A DNA stretch of 64,000 nt from Halapricum hydrolyticum (lineage in GTDB: Archaea > Halobacteriota > Halobacteria > Halobacteriales > Haloarculaceae), in NCBI GenBank assembly GCA_025517565.1, contig JAOPKD010000008.1, positions 62,001-126,000 of the forward strand, in the 5' to 3' direction. The notes under the pieces are model-generated. The model saw only the letters and a program-made list of their open reading frames with translations, was not told where the DNA came from and did no database searches. Shown here piece by piece: positions 16,811 through 26,057 of this stretch. How positions within the stretch are numbered: the first letter of the stretch is position 1; each line of letters starts with the position of its first letter. A program made the translations under genes and the position numbers.

Positions 16811-18712
16811 GTGACCGACTGGCTCCCGCTGGGGATCGCGCTGCTCTCGGTCTCGCTTCGCGTCGTGGGCGTCGGCTACTCCGCGCTGTTGCTCTATCGG
16901 GTTCGTGACCTCCGATTCGGCTTTCTGACGCTGATGTTGACGCTGATGGCCGTCCGGCAGGCACTGACGCTAAGCGTCGCGAACCCCGGGATCGAGGAGC
17001 TCCCGGGGCTGATCGTCAGCGGTCTGGCGGTGCTGACTGTCTACTACCTCTCACAGTACGTCCGCCAGGAGGAGCGAACCAAGGCGCGCCTCACGGCGAA
17101 AAACGACCAGCTTCGCGGGTTCAGGAAGGCGATCCGCCACGTCGGGCACGGCATTTTCATCACCGACACCGACGGGACGATCGAGTACGCCAATCCGGCC
17201 GTCGAGACCCTGACCGGGTACGACCGCGACGAGGTCATCGGCGAGAACCCCCGGATGTGGAAGTCCGGCGAACACGACGGGGCGTTCTACGAAGCGATGT
17301 GGGAGACTATCGCGGACGGCGACGTCTGGGAAGGGGAGATCGTCAACGAACGCAAAGATGGCGAGCGGTGCTGGGTGGACATGACGATCGCGCCGATCAC
17401 CGACGAGAGTGGCGACATTGAGCGGTTCGTGGCAGTCGACACCGACGTGACCGAACGCAAGGAGCGCCAGCAGCGCATCGAACACCAGAACGAGATGCTC
17501 CAGCGGTTGAACACCACGAACAGGATTCTCAGGGACGTCAACCAGGCGCTGGTGCAGGCCGAGAGCCGCGGCGAGATCGAGCGGGCGGTCTGTGCGGAGT
17601 TCGCCGACGCCGAGCCCTACAGCTTAGCCTGGATCGGGACGCGAAACATGGTCAACGACTCGCTACGCGCCAGCAGGCACGCCGGCATCGACAGCGACGC
17701 GATCGGGGCGATTGTGGACGCGCACAACCATAGCGATGCCGAAGACCTCCTGCGCGAGGCGATCCGGACCGAATCCCCACAGGTTCTCCAGGAGATCGAC
17801 GATCCGGACCAGCGATGGCAGGCCGAACTCGCGAGTCGGGGCTATCGCTCGGTCGCTGCCGTCCCCCTGATCTACGACGGCACGGTCTACGGCGGTCTGG
17901 AAATCGCCTCGACCGAACCGTGGGCGTTCGAGGCGATCGATACCAGCGTGCTCGTCGATCTGGGCCGGACGATCGCCTACGCGATCAATGCGACCGAGAG
18001 CAAGCAGGCGCTGCTGGCCGACAGCGTCGTCGAGCTGGAGTTCCAGCTTTCGGGAACTGACGGGCTCGGGACGCTCGCGCGAGCGCTCGACGCCGACGCG
18101 ACCCTGGAGCGTCTCACCCGCTCGCCCGACGGCCACCTCGTCGCCTACGCCACGCTGACGGGCTGTCCCCGAACCGACGTCGAGGCTGCCATCGACGACG
18201 TGCCGGCGATCGCCGACGCCGCGTTCGTCTGTGATCACGACGACGGCGGTCTCTTCCGGCTCGATCTGACCGACGAGAGCGTCGAGTCGACGTTCCTCGA
18301 TCACGGCGGCGTCGTGACCAGCCAGACGGTCGAGGACGGATCGGGGCGACTGACGGTCGAGTTCCCACGGCGGACTGACGTCCGATCGCTCGTCGAATCA
18401 GTGACTGCCTCCCACGACGGCATCGACCTGTTGGCTCGCCGCGAGCACGAACGGTCCGTCAGAACCGACCAGGAGATCCGGTCACAGCTCGAGTCGGAAC
18501 TGACGGACCGCCAGCTCGAAGCGCTCCGGACAGCCTATCTGGGCGGCTTCTTCGAGTGGCCGCGCGAGAACACGGGCGAAGACATCGCAGAACTCATGGG
18601 CGTCTCCCAGACGACGTTCCTCCAGCACCTCCGGACCGCACAGCGAAAGACGTTCGCGCTGCTGCTTGACGATAATGGCACCACACAGTCGGTGACAGCC
18701 CGACCTAGCTGA
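16811..18712 (+). CDS. Membrane-linked PAS-GAF-HTH_10 sensor-regulator (Bat family)
   Basis: A 633-residue regulator. Residues 1-80 hold about three hydrophobic helices. A PAS domain follows at about 105-215 (ITDTDGTIEYANPAVETLTGY, with the C-terminal DITERK-type motif DVTERKERQ). A GAF domain lies at about 230-385, then a Bat-type region, then an HTH_10 domain at about 575-625 (EDIAELMGVSQTTFLQHLRTAQ). The start is a GTG at 16811. Transcribed divergently from ttr, it is the natural candidate for controlling that operon in response to redox state or an electron acceptor. Its end overlaps the convergent gene at 18705 by 8 bases. Confidence 0.88.
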   Translation: MTDWLPLGIALLSVSLRVVGVGYSALLLYRVRDLRFGFLTLMLTLMAVRQALTLSVANPGIEELPGLIVSGLAVLTVYYLSQYVRQEERTKARLTAKNDQLRGFRKAIRHVGHGIFITDTDGTIEYANPAVETLTGYDRDEVIGENPRMWKSGEHDGAFYEAMWETIADGDVWEGEIVNERKDGERCWVDMTIAPITDESGDIERFVAVDTDVTERKERQQRIEHQNEMLQRLNTTNRILRDVNQALVQAESRGEIERAVCAEFADAEPYSLAWIGTRNMVNDSLRASRHAGIDSDAIGAIVDAHNHSDAEDLLREAIRTESPQVLQEIDDPDQRWQAELASRGYRSVAAVPLIYDGTVYGGLEIASTEPWAFEAIDTSVLVDLGRTIAYAINATESKQALLADSVVELEFQLSGTDGLGTLARALDADATLERLTRSPDGHLVAYATLTGCPRTDVEAAIDDVPAIADAAFVCDHDDGGLFRLDLTDESVESTFLDHGGVVTSQTVEDGSGRLTVEFPRRTDVRSLVESVTASHDGIDLLARREHERSVRTDQEIRSQLESELTDRQLEALRTAYLGGFFEWPRENTGEDIAELMGVSQTTFLQHLRTAQRKTFALLLDDNGTTQSVTARPS

Positions 18713-19301
18713 TAAACTCGTTGTTGCGCCAGTCGACGCCGTTGCCGTCCTGTTCCTCTGCAGGGTCTTCCGTGACCGTGATCGTCGCGGGCCGGGGCTC
18801 GCCGTCGACGATCCGGACGGCTTCGAGTTCGTCGTCCTCGTTGACGACGATTGCCGTCAACGTCCCTTTCTCGGCGATCTTCGCGATGTTACGAAGCACC
18901 GTGAACATCGGGTACTGGACGGCAGTGTTCTGGAGGACGGTTTCCCGATCCCCTTTGAAACAGGCGTACTCGACCAGTTCGGATTCGATTTCTTCCTCTT
19001 CCTCTTCGAGCGCACCCCACTGCGGGCCGCCCCCGGTTCGCGACGGGCCGGGTCCGTCGAAGTCTTCCGGATCCTCTTCGTAGACGCGATTCTCTGTCAC
19101 GCTGGCCTTCAACTGGGCTGTCGGCGTGTACTTGCTCATGCTGGTGTCGGTGGCGACAGCACTCAGAATGAGCGTGTTGTTTCGCCTAGTGATCTCTACG
19201 TCCTCGATCTCCTCCGGGAGATCTGGGTCCTCGAAGTACGAGTACACGTCTTCGAGCGGCAGTTCGAGTGTCGAATGGAGTCGGTATACGCGACTGGTCA
19301 T
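18705..19301 (-). CDS. Acidic haloarchaeal protein of unknown function (198 aa)
   Basis: A 198-residue soluble protein. The N-terminal about 80 residues look like a small alpha/beta domain (RVYRLHSTLELPLEDVYSYF). A glutamate run (EEEEEEIESE) lies near the middle, and the second half (FKGDRETVLQNTAVQYPMF, then RNIAKIAEKGTLTAIVVN) looks like another folded unit. I associate it with a haloarchaea-specific DUF but cannot name it safely. An AT-rich promoter-like stretch (ACATAAGTTGCC / CTTATATGG on plus) lies about 55-80 bases upstream. Confidence 0.75.
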   Translation of the reverse strand: MTSRVYRLHSTLELPLEDVYSYFEDPDLPEEIEDVEITRRNNTLILSAVATDTSMSKYTPTAQLKASVTENRVYEEDPEDFDGPGPSRTGGGPQWGALEEEEEEIESELVEYACFKGDRETVLQNTAVQYPMFTVLRNIAKIAEKGTLTAIVVNEDDELEAVRIVDGEPRPATITVTEDPAEEQDGNGVDWRNNEFIS

Positions 19302-19659
19302 AGTTGTGGGGGGGAATCGGCGGTCACAGTCGGCCGCCCGCGCTGGTGGTCGTCTCTACATAAGTTGCCGTCGCTTATATGGCCTACCCTTCCGGACAGA
19401 GCATCACGACGTATCACATAACCGCTACTCGTCGCTTCGGAACGCGACGTCCTGATGGTCGCTATCGCTGTCGGACAACCGTGTGCGGGGCGATCAAAAA
19501 CCGACACGGCCGTTCTGACGCCGGTAACCTATTCCTGGCTGAATTGCCGTCGACACTACTCGTCTCCCGGCTGGACTGCCGGTCGACACTACTCGTCTCC
19601 CGGCTGGACTGCCGGTCGACACTACTCGTCTCCCGGCTGGACTGCCGGTCGACACTTCT
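19302..19659. other. Intergenic region with promoter and tandem repeats
   Basis: This 358-bp stretch has no convincing gene. It holds AT-rich promoter elements for the minus-strand gene at 18705-19301 (around 19359-19382) and a 33-bp tandem repeat (19549-19656). The repeat ends just before the stop codon of aconitase at 19660. A small frame through the repeat would give peptides repeating STLLVSRLDCR, but it has no start context and is probably not translated. Confidence 0.6.
19549..19656. repeat. 33-bp tandem repeat, three perfect copies plus 9 bases
   Basis: Perfect copies at 19549-19581, 19582-19614 and 19615-19647 begin GTCGACACTACTCGTCTCCC and end GGCTGGACTGCCG; GTCGACACT starts a fourth. 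The array sits immediately 3' of aconitase, on the side where its transcript ends. Confidence 0.95.
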
Positions 19660-21633
19660 TTAGTCGTCGGCGGGTGCGTCGGAACTCTCCTGCTCGTACT
19701 GCTTTTTGGTGTGCGACAGCTTGCCGCCGTCGGCGAGGATCTCGCGCTCGCGTTTGGACGCATCGAGATAGCCGGTCGCCTCCCAGTCGTCGTTGACGCG
19801 GATGGTGAACTCTTCCTGGCCCGAGCGGACTGCCTCGGCCACGTCGTCGACGATCTCGATGTTGTCGCCCTGCTCGATCTTCTCGTAGGTGTCTTCATCG
19901 ATCTCCAGAGGCAGCAGACCGAAGTTGAACAGGTTCGCCTTGTGAATGCGGGCGAAGCTCTGTGCGAGCACGCCTTCGACGCCCAGGTACATCGGACACA
20001 GTGCCGCGTGTTCGCGCGAGGAACCCTGCCCGTAGTTCTCGCCGGCGACGAGGAAACCGCCGTCGCTCTCCAGGGCGCGGCTGGCGAAGCTCTCGTCGAC
20101 CCGCGAGAGGGTGAACTCCGAGAGCTTGGGGATGTTCGACCGATACATCAGGATGTCCTGGGTGGCCGGGATGATGTGGTCGGTCGTGATGTTGTCGTCC
20201 ATTTTCAGCAGGCTCGGCCCTTCCAGGTGTGCGTCGAGGGGATCCTTCAGCGGCACGTCGCCGATGTTCGGTCCCTTCACGAGCTCGTCGTCGACGGCCT
20301 CTTCCGGCGGGATGAGGTCAGCTTTCGAGCCGTCGTAGACGTCGGGCATCTCGAAGCCCGGCGCTTCCATATCGCCGAGTTCCTCGGCCAGATCGCGCGG
20401 ATCGACGATTTCGCCCTTGATGGCGGCTGCGGCGGCGACCTCCGGCGAGCAGAGATAGACGTTGTCGTCTTCCAGACCCGAACGGCCCTCGAAGTTGCGG
20501 TTGAACGTCCGCAGGCTCACCGAATCGGAGGCCGGCACGTGACCGATCCCGATGCAGGCACCGCAGGTCGACTCCGAGAAGTTCACGCCGGCGGCCATCA
20601 GCTCAGAAGCCCACCCGTCGCGGGCGAGCATCTCCGAGGCCTGTTTCGAGCCAGGCGCGACGATCATCTCGGTGGTCTTGTCGACCTCGCGGCCCTCGAG
20701 CATCTTCGCTGCCGGAAGGATGTCCTCGTAGCCACCGTTGGTACAGGAACCGATGATGACCTGCTCGACGTCCTGTCCGGCGGCCTCGCGCACCGGCACA
20801 ATGTTGTCCGGCATCGAGGGTTCGGCGATGAGCGGCTCCAGATCCGAGAGGTCGACGACGATCTCGTCGTGGTACTCGGCGTCCGCATCGGGGCCGATCT
20901 CCTCGTAGTCCTCGCCGCGACCCAGCCGTTCGAGGTAGTCTTTGGTCTTCTCGTCGGTCGGGAAGATCGAGGTTGTCGCGCCGAGTTCCGTCCCCATGTT
21001 GGTGATCGTCGTCCGCTCGGGAACCGAGAGGGTCTCGACGCCCGGACCCGTGTACTCCAGGACTTTGCCGACGCCGCCCTTCACCGAGAGCCGGCGCAGC
21101 AACTCGAGGATGACGTCCTTGGCGGTCGCCCACTCGGGGAGTTCGCCCTCCAGGCGGACGTTGACGACCTCCGGCATGTCGATGTAGTACGCGCCGCCGC
21201 CCATCGCGACGGAGACGTCCAGCCCGCCGGCCCCGATCGCCAGCTCGCCCAGCCCGCCGGGCGTGGGCGTGTGCGAGTCGCTGCCGAGCATCGTCTTGCC
21301 CGGGGCGGCGAAGTTCTCCTTGTGGACGTTGTGACAGATCCCGTTGCCCGGCCGCGAGAAGTGCGCGCCGAACTTTCCGGCCGCAGACCGGAGGAACCGG
21401 TGATCGTCCGTGTTCTTGAAGTCGAACTGATACGTCTGGTGGTCACAGTACTGTGCCGCCAGTTCCGTCTGGACGTCGTCCAGATCCAGCGCTTCGAACT
21501 GCAGCCACACCAGCGTGCCCGTAGTGTCCTGTGTGAGGACCTGATCGATCTCGATCCCGATCTCCTCGCCGGGCTCGAGTTCGCCCTCGACGAGGTGATC
21601 GGAGAGGATCTTCTCCGTGAGCGTCTGTCCCAT
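19660..21633 (-). CDS. acn: Aconitate hydratase
   Basis: A 657-residue aconitase interconverting citrate and isocitrate in the citric acid cycle. The three cluster cysteines are visible: SCTNGG near residue 296 and TCGACIG near 356-360. Other family motifs are GSDSHTPTPGGLG and the C-terminal swivel domain with NYGQGSSREHAAL. Length matches the mitochondrial-type haloarchaeal enzymes. The ATG at 21633 gives the normal N-terminus (MGQTLTEKIL); upstream in-frame residues are not conserved-looking. The gene appears to be monocistronic. Confidence 0.95.
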   Translation of the reverse strand: MGQTLTEKILSDHLVEGELEPGEEIGIEIDQVLTQDTTGTLVWLQFEALDLDDVQTELAAQYCDHQTYQFDFKNTDDHRFLRSAAGKFGAHFSRPGNGICHNVHKENFAAPGKTMLGSDSHTPTPGGLGELAIGAGGLDVSVAMGGGAYYIDMPEVVNVRLEGELPEWATAKDVILELLRRLSVKGGVGKVLEYTGPGVETLSVPERTTITNMGTELGATTSIFPTDEKTKDYLERLGRGEDYEEIGPDADAEYHDEIVVDLSDLEPLIAEPSMPDNIVPVREAAGQDVEQVIIGSCTNGGYEDILPAAKMLEGREVDKTTEMIVAPGSKQASEMLARDGWASELMAAGVNFSESTCGACIGIGHVPASDSVSLRTFNRNFEGRSGLEDDNVYLCSPEVAAAAAIKGEIVDPRDLAEELGDMEAPGFEMPDVYDGSKADLIPPEEAVDDELVKGPNIGDVPLKDPLDAHLEGPSLLKMDDNITTDHIIPATQDILMYRSNIPKLSEFTLSRVDESFASRALESDGGFLVAGENYGQGSSREHAALCPMYLGVEGVLAQSFARIHKANLFNFGLLPLEIDEDTYEKIEQGDNIEIVDDVAEAVRSGQEEFTIRVNDDWEATGYLDASKREREILADGGKLSHTKKQYEQESSDAPADD

Positions 21634-21847
21634 AACGTCCAAGAGTCCGCCGCGGACAGACATAAATCCCGCGTGTTGGCGCGAAAACTGCCTGGTTCCC
21701 GTCTTGCGGTTTCGATAATTGATACGAATCGACGATGAAGGTCCGGGCAGGATCAGCGGGGTCGAGGTGGCCACTTGCCCCGAGCGGACCGACGGCGACG
21801 AGGTGGGAATCGGAGTCGTTTAGTCGCCGGTGGTCGCCTGTCTGGAC

Positions 21848-22312
21848 ATGTTCAGAAGTGGCCGGTTCGTGGCCGAACACCTCGACAGCGTCGCCTCAGA
21901 GCAGGTCCAGCCCAACGGCGTTGATCTGACGCTCGATACGGTCTTCGAGCAGGTCTCGCCCGGCCGGATCGGGACCGACGGCAAGGAGATCGGCGAGCGC
22001 GAGGAGATCGACGCCGACGACGGCGTCTACCACCTCTCGCCAGGCGGGTACGTCGTGCGATACGCCGACCGGATTCGCATTCCCGAGGATCACATCGGCT
22101 TTCTGTACCCGCGGTCGTCGCTACTACGCAACTCCTGCATGCTGGACACGGCGGTCTGGGACGCCGGCTACGAGGGCCGCGGTGAGGGGCTGCTGGAAGT
22201 CTATCACGATATCGAACTCGAAGCCGGCGCGCGGATCGCTCAACTGGTTCTCGCCGAGGCCGACCACGAGGGGACCTACGATGGGTCTTATCACGGCGAG
22301 AATATCGAGTGA
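21848..22312 (+). CDS. dCTP deaminase / dUTP diphosphatase family protein
   Basis: A 154-residue member of the dCTP deaminase/dUTPase family, which keeps dUTP low and supplies dUMP. Motifs are QPNGVDLTLD (motif 1 region), YPRSSLLRN and DTAVWDAGYEGRGEG, followed by a beta-rich end with GARIAQLVL. Haloarchaeal homologues are annotated either as dCTP deaminase or dUTP nucleotidohydrolase, and I cannot decide between these. The ATG at 21848 gives the standard short N-terminus MFRSGRF. Confidence 0.85.
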   Translation: MFRSGRFVAEHLDSVASEQVQPNGVDLTLDTVFEQVSPGRIGTDGKEIGEREEIDADDGVYHLSPGGYVVRYADRIRIPEDHIGFLYPRSSLLRNSCMLDTAVWDAGYEGRGEGLLEVYHDIELEAGARIAQLVLAEADHEGTYDGSYHGENIE

Positions 22313-22329
22313 CGGTTATCGGAGTTCGA

Positions 22330-23952
22330 TCACCGAACGTCGGCGAAGTAGTTGTTCACTGTCCCATCATCGAATAACACAGACAGCCCAATGAAATCGC
22401 CCTTCACCGCCGTCTTGTCTGCTTCAAACGCAACTGTCAGCTCGTCGCCGTCCGAGATGGTGAAGTCGGGGACGTCCGTGTAATCGGAATATACCCTGAT
22501 CGAACCGGAAGTGACTGGTGCCGTGATGTTAAGTGCCGTCCCCACACCAGCATCGTCCGTTCGGAAGAACAGGAGGCGCATTTCGTCGAACGTCATGTTT
22601 CTGCCTGCATCGTTTTCGAACGTCACATTGACAGCGCGAGAATTGGCCCCGCCAGGAGACGAGACGTCCGTGAGCTTGACTCCATCGCTACCCGGATTGA
22701 TCCTTGACACACCGTCGTCAGTCGTGTTCCTGGGTGGACTACCAGAACGATCCGTGTCGATGACGGTCAAGTGGAACGTGGCGTTCTCCAGTAGGTCGAT
22801 CCTATCACCCGGATCCGTCCCGTCGCCTATCGATGTCCTGATCCGGACGTCCTGGTTTCCATCGACGTTCTCGGGAGCAATGTACCGGAATGTCGTCCGG
22901 CCGTCGCTACCAGTAAGAGAGGTATCCACGGGTTCAACCGTGCCCACCAGATCCGCGTTGGTCGGAGTCGTCGTCACCGGCACGCCGCTCACCGGATTGT
23001 TATACTCGTCGCGGACGGCGACGGTGAACCGGTGAGTCGTGTTCTCCGGAACGCTCGTCTCGTTGCCGGCGACGTCAGTGATGTACCGCGGACCCGGCTC
23101 CAGAGTAGCTGTCGGACCGACACGGACTTTTGCGATGCTCAGTTCGTACTCCGTGTCGTCTTCGAGGTTGATTCTGAGGCCGTCAGCACGCGCCTCGATC
23201 TGACTCCGGTTGATTTCGTCGACCGCGTCCGCGAACTCGTCGGGCGTGAGGTCCGTCGCAATGTCAATACTCAGGGTTTCACCCGGTGCGTTGCGAATCG
23301 TCACTGTTTCGGTCCGGGTGCTGACAGGGGCGATCTGGACCGACGTCGAGAGTCCACCGTAGGAGAGTGACCCGTCCAGCAGCGTCAGCTGAATCTGTCG
23401 GCCGTCGATGAAACTCGACCCGTCGTAGAAGTAGTGCTGACCGTCGTCGTACCCGGCGTGTAACATCGAGTGTTCCCAGGTGAGCGTTCCTGGATTGGCG
23501 AGTTCGTTGTAGTCCGGCCGGTAAGTGATCCCCTTCGTCGTGAACGTCTTCGACGAGCCGTTCCAGTAGTCGCCGACGTTGCCGACTGCGGTGGCGTTGT
23601 GGATCGTCAGCGACTGCGCGTCGGTCGTCTGTATCGAACCGGTCGCGGGGCCAGGGTTCAACAGAAAGAACCGGCTCGGATAGACCACACCAGTCTCGAC
23701 AGAGACGGTGGCGCTACTCCCGGTCGTGCCGACCTGATAGAGCTCGTCCTGCAGCGTCTGGAAGTCCTGAGTGACGCGCTGGTCATGTTCGAATTCGACC
23801 TGCTTGTTCGCGGCCGGGACGGCGTTGAGCTGGATCAGCGCGATGACGAGAAACAGCAGTGCAAACACGAGAATCGCGCCGATCACTTCGGAGACGGCGC
23901 GGCTGTCGGTTCGGAACGGGCGATCGGACTGGGTGGAATGGGTCGGAATCAT
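22330..23952 (-). CDS. Pilin-like surface protein with Ig-like domain
   Basis: A 540-residue protein with an archaeal class III (type IV pilin) signal: a basic N-terminus, then SRAVSEVIGAILVFALLF at about residues 17-34, where the prepilin peptidase would cut before the hydrophobic stretch. The long extracellular part is beta-rich and has many N-glycosylation sequons (such as NATAVG, NGSS and NTTH). A Big_1-like segment (TVAVRDEYNNPVSGVPVT) lies near residues 307-325. It is the last gene of a cluster with the TadC- and PilB-like assembly genes and is probably a substrate of that machine. Confidence 0.82.
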   Translation of the reverse strand: MIPTHSTQSDRPFRTDSRAVSEVIGAILVFALLFLVIALIQLNAVPAANKQVEFEHDQRVTQDFQTLQDELYQVGTTGSSATVSVETGVVYPSRFFLLNPGPATGSIQTTDAQSLTIHNATAVGNVGDYWNGSSKTFTTKGITYRPDYNELANPGTLTWEHSMLHAGYDDGQHYFYDGSSFIDGRQIQLTLLDGSLSYGGLSTSVQIAPVSTRTETVTIRNAPGETLSIDIATDLTPDEFADAVDEINRSQIEARADGLRINLEDDTEYELSIAKVRVGPTATLEPGPRYITDVAGNETSVPENTTHRFTVAVRDEYNNPVSGVPVTTTPTNADLVGTVEPVDTSLTGSDGRTTFRYIAPENVDGNQDVRIRTSIGDGTDPGDRIDLLENATFHLTVIDTDRSGSPPRNTTDDGVSRINPGSDGVKLTDVSSPGGANSRAVNVTFENDAGRNMTFDEMRLLFFRTDDAGVGTALNITAPVTSGSIRVYSDYTDVPDFTISDGDELTVAFEADKTAVKGDFIGLSVLFDDGTVNNYFADVR

Positions 23953-23954
23953 GA

Positions 23955-26057
23955 TCAGATGAGCGCGAACGCCGCGATAGCGACGACGAGCAGGAGGATA
24001 CTGTATTTCAGGCCGCTGAAGGCGTCGTCGGCGAGCTTGCCGGCGAGGACGCCACTACCCAGCGCCTGGACGACGGCGGCGTGCAGGAACAGCGCCTTGT
24101 ACGACTCGACGGGGACGCTCGTCATCGACAGGGGCAGCCCCGACCCGGCCGTCGTGGGCGTGGTCGGTTCGGCCTGTGCCTCGGCTATCGGTGCCAGGTA
24201 GGCGGTGTCGAGCAACACCACGACCAGCAGGAACACCAGGAAGCCGATCACGACGACGGCGATGTAGGGGCTCAGCTCCTGGCGGCGCTCGCGGTCGAGC
24301 TTGAACCGCTCTTTGGTGTCTCTGGCTGCAATGCCCAGGACGGCCGCGACGTCGGTGCTCGATCGGACCCCCTCGGCGATCAGCGTCATCGTCCGGGACA
24401 GCTGCGGGACGCCGACCCGATCGGCGAACGCGCGCAGCCCCGATCGCGTGTCGTAGTTCCAGCGCAGGTCGTTGCGGAGCTTGGTCATCTCTTCGGACAG
24501 CGGGCCGCTGGACCACCGCGACGCCAGACCGAGCGCGTCGTCGATGGGGACGCCCATTCTGTTTGCGCTGGCCAGTATCGAGAGCGTGTCGGGAAAGCGA
24601 GTGGCGAAGTACTGCTCGCGGCGGCGCTTGCGCTCGTGGAAGGTCGACAGCGGCACGAGCACGACCAGGAGCGGCACGACGAACAGCCACGTCGTCGTCG
24701 GGATCGGCCGCTCGAGCATCGCGTCCCACGTCGGCGTCGCGACGCCGGTCGCGACGAAGACCGCGCCGACGAGCACGGCCAGCGGGAGCGTGACGAGCAC
24801 GGACCAGACCGGCTTCGAGCGGAACGCGGCGAGCGGATCCGCGAACTTCGCCCGCAGCACCTGGCGTCGGCGGTGGGCGAGATAGCTCCCCTGTCGGGAC
24901 TCCAGTTCTGCCGGCATCGCTGTTGCGGCGGACGGTCTGGGCTCGACGCCGGGGAGAGCATCCCGGACGACAGCCCACAGCAGCGCGAAGCCGGACTCGA
25001 CCCCGCTGTCTTCCTCGTCGAAGTGGACGTCCGGCTGGACGTACGGTTCCGAAAGGGTATCCAGCAAGACCAGAAAGCCGATCATCGCAAGCGGGAGCAT
25101 CACGTAGACGAGCAGCGTCAACTCCGTGAGAGTCTGGGCGCCGAGCAGACTCATCACGACCAGGATGACGATGACGAAAAGCGGCGCGGCGACGAACAGG
25201 ACGACGAAGAACTCGCTCAAAAGCGCCAGCACTTCCAGGAACGACTGCTGTTCGTCCCGCGCGTCTTCGAGGTACGATTCGGACTCGTCCTCGAAGAAGA
25301 CCGTGACGTCGCCTCCGGAATCGAGCACACCCAGGAGGTCGTCGAGGAACCGCTCGAAGTTCTCACTCGGGGTGAGGTTGCGGACGTTCCGCAGTGCGGT
25401 GTACATGTCGTTGCCGAAGAACTCCACCTCGCGGACGATCATCTCGGCCTCGTTCGCGATCTCGCCGTAGGTCTCTTCGGAGTCGGCGAGCACGCCGAAG
25501 GTTTCGAGTAGATCCATCCCGCCACGCGAGAGCGCGTACATGAAGACGATCGCGTGTGGCAGGGTGACGTCGATGTTCCGCTGGCGGGACGAAACGATCA
25601 GTCGCGGGTAGTGATATCGGACATACCAGGTTCCGAGCCCGAGCGTCGCGGCGAAGACGGTCGCGATCGCCGCACCGGCGAACAGTGACTTGTAGTCGGC
25701 GATGTAGTAGACGACGGCCCCGTCGTAGGCGAGGGGATTCGTGAGTCCTTCGACGGCGCCACTGGCGGCGAGCAGCCAGGCGACTGCGAGCCCGAATACG
25801 GCTCCGGCGGCTACGCCGCCCACCGCGTACCAGGCGCTCCGGGCGAGATAGACGTCGAAGCTCTGGCCGTACCGGGCCTGATTGAGCCGCTGCTGGAGGT
25901 CGAAATACCGGCGCGGACGAGCCTTGTAATAGCTCCGGAACCAGCCGTAGGTCTCCCGGAGTTCCTTCTCGTCCAGTCCGGGTGCCTCCTGCACGTACGG
26001 GAACTGCTGGAAGCCGAACTCGCTCTGTTCGGTATCTCCGCTGCTCTCCCGGCTCAT
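23955..26057 (-). CDS. Type II/IV secretion membrane platform protein (TadC/PilC-like)
   Basis: A 700-residue polytopic protein with two T2SSF domains, the membrane platform of archaeal pilus assembly (PilC-like). Hydrophobic segments cluster near residues 75-135, 260-320, 400-460 and 600-695. Conserved T2SSF phrases include LPHAIVFMYALSRGGMDLLE in the first half and FPDTLSILASANRMGVPIDD in the second. It overlaps the ATPase gene by 4 bases, showing a coupled pair. Confidence 0.88.
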   Translation of the reverse strand: MSRESSGDTEQSEFGFQQFPYVQEAPGLDEKELRETYGWFRSYYKARPRRYFDLQQRLNQARYGQSFDVYLARSAWYAVGGVAAGAVFGLAVAWLLAASGAVEGLTNPLAYDGAVVYYIADYKSLFAGAAIATVFAATLGLGTWYVRYHYPRLIVSSRQRNIDVTLPHAIVFMYALSRGGMDLLETFGVLADSEETYGEIANEAEMIVREVEFFGNDMYTALRNVRNLTPSENFERFLDDLLGVLDSGGDVTVFFEDESESYLEDARDEQQSFLEVLALLSEFFVVLFVAAPLFVIVILVVMSLLGAQTLTELTLLVYVMLPLAMIGFLVLLDTLSEPYVQPDVHFDEEDSGVESGFALLWAVVRDALPGVEPRPSAATAMPAELESRQGSYLAHRRRQVLRAKFADPLAAFRSKPVWSVLVTLPLAVLVGAVFVATGVATPTWDAMLERPIPTTTWLFVVPLLVVLVPLSTFHERKRRREQYFATRFPDTLSILASANRMGVPIDDALGLASRWSSGPLSEEMTKLRNDLRWNYDTRSGLRAFADRVGVPQLSRTMTLIAEGVRSSTDVAAVLGIAARDTKERFKLDRERRQELSPYIAVVVIGFLVFLLVVVLLDTAYLAPIAEAQAEPTTPTTAGSGLPLSMTSVPVESYKALFLHAAVVQALGSGVLAGKLADDAFSGLKYSILLLVVAIAAFALI

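Noticed and set aside
19549..19656. CRISPR-like array
   Set aside because: The 33-bp units abut each other without spacers.
19711..21738. Large plus-strand open frame opposite aconitase
   Set aside because: Antisense shadow of a strongly conserved aconitase reading frame.
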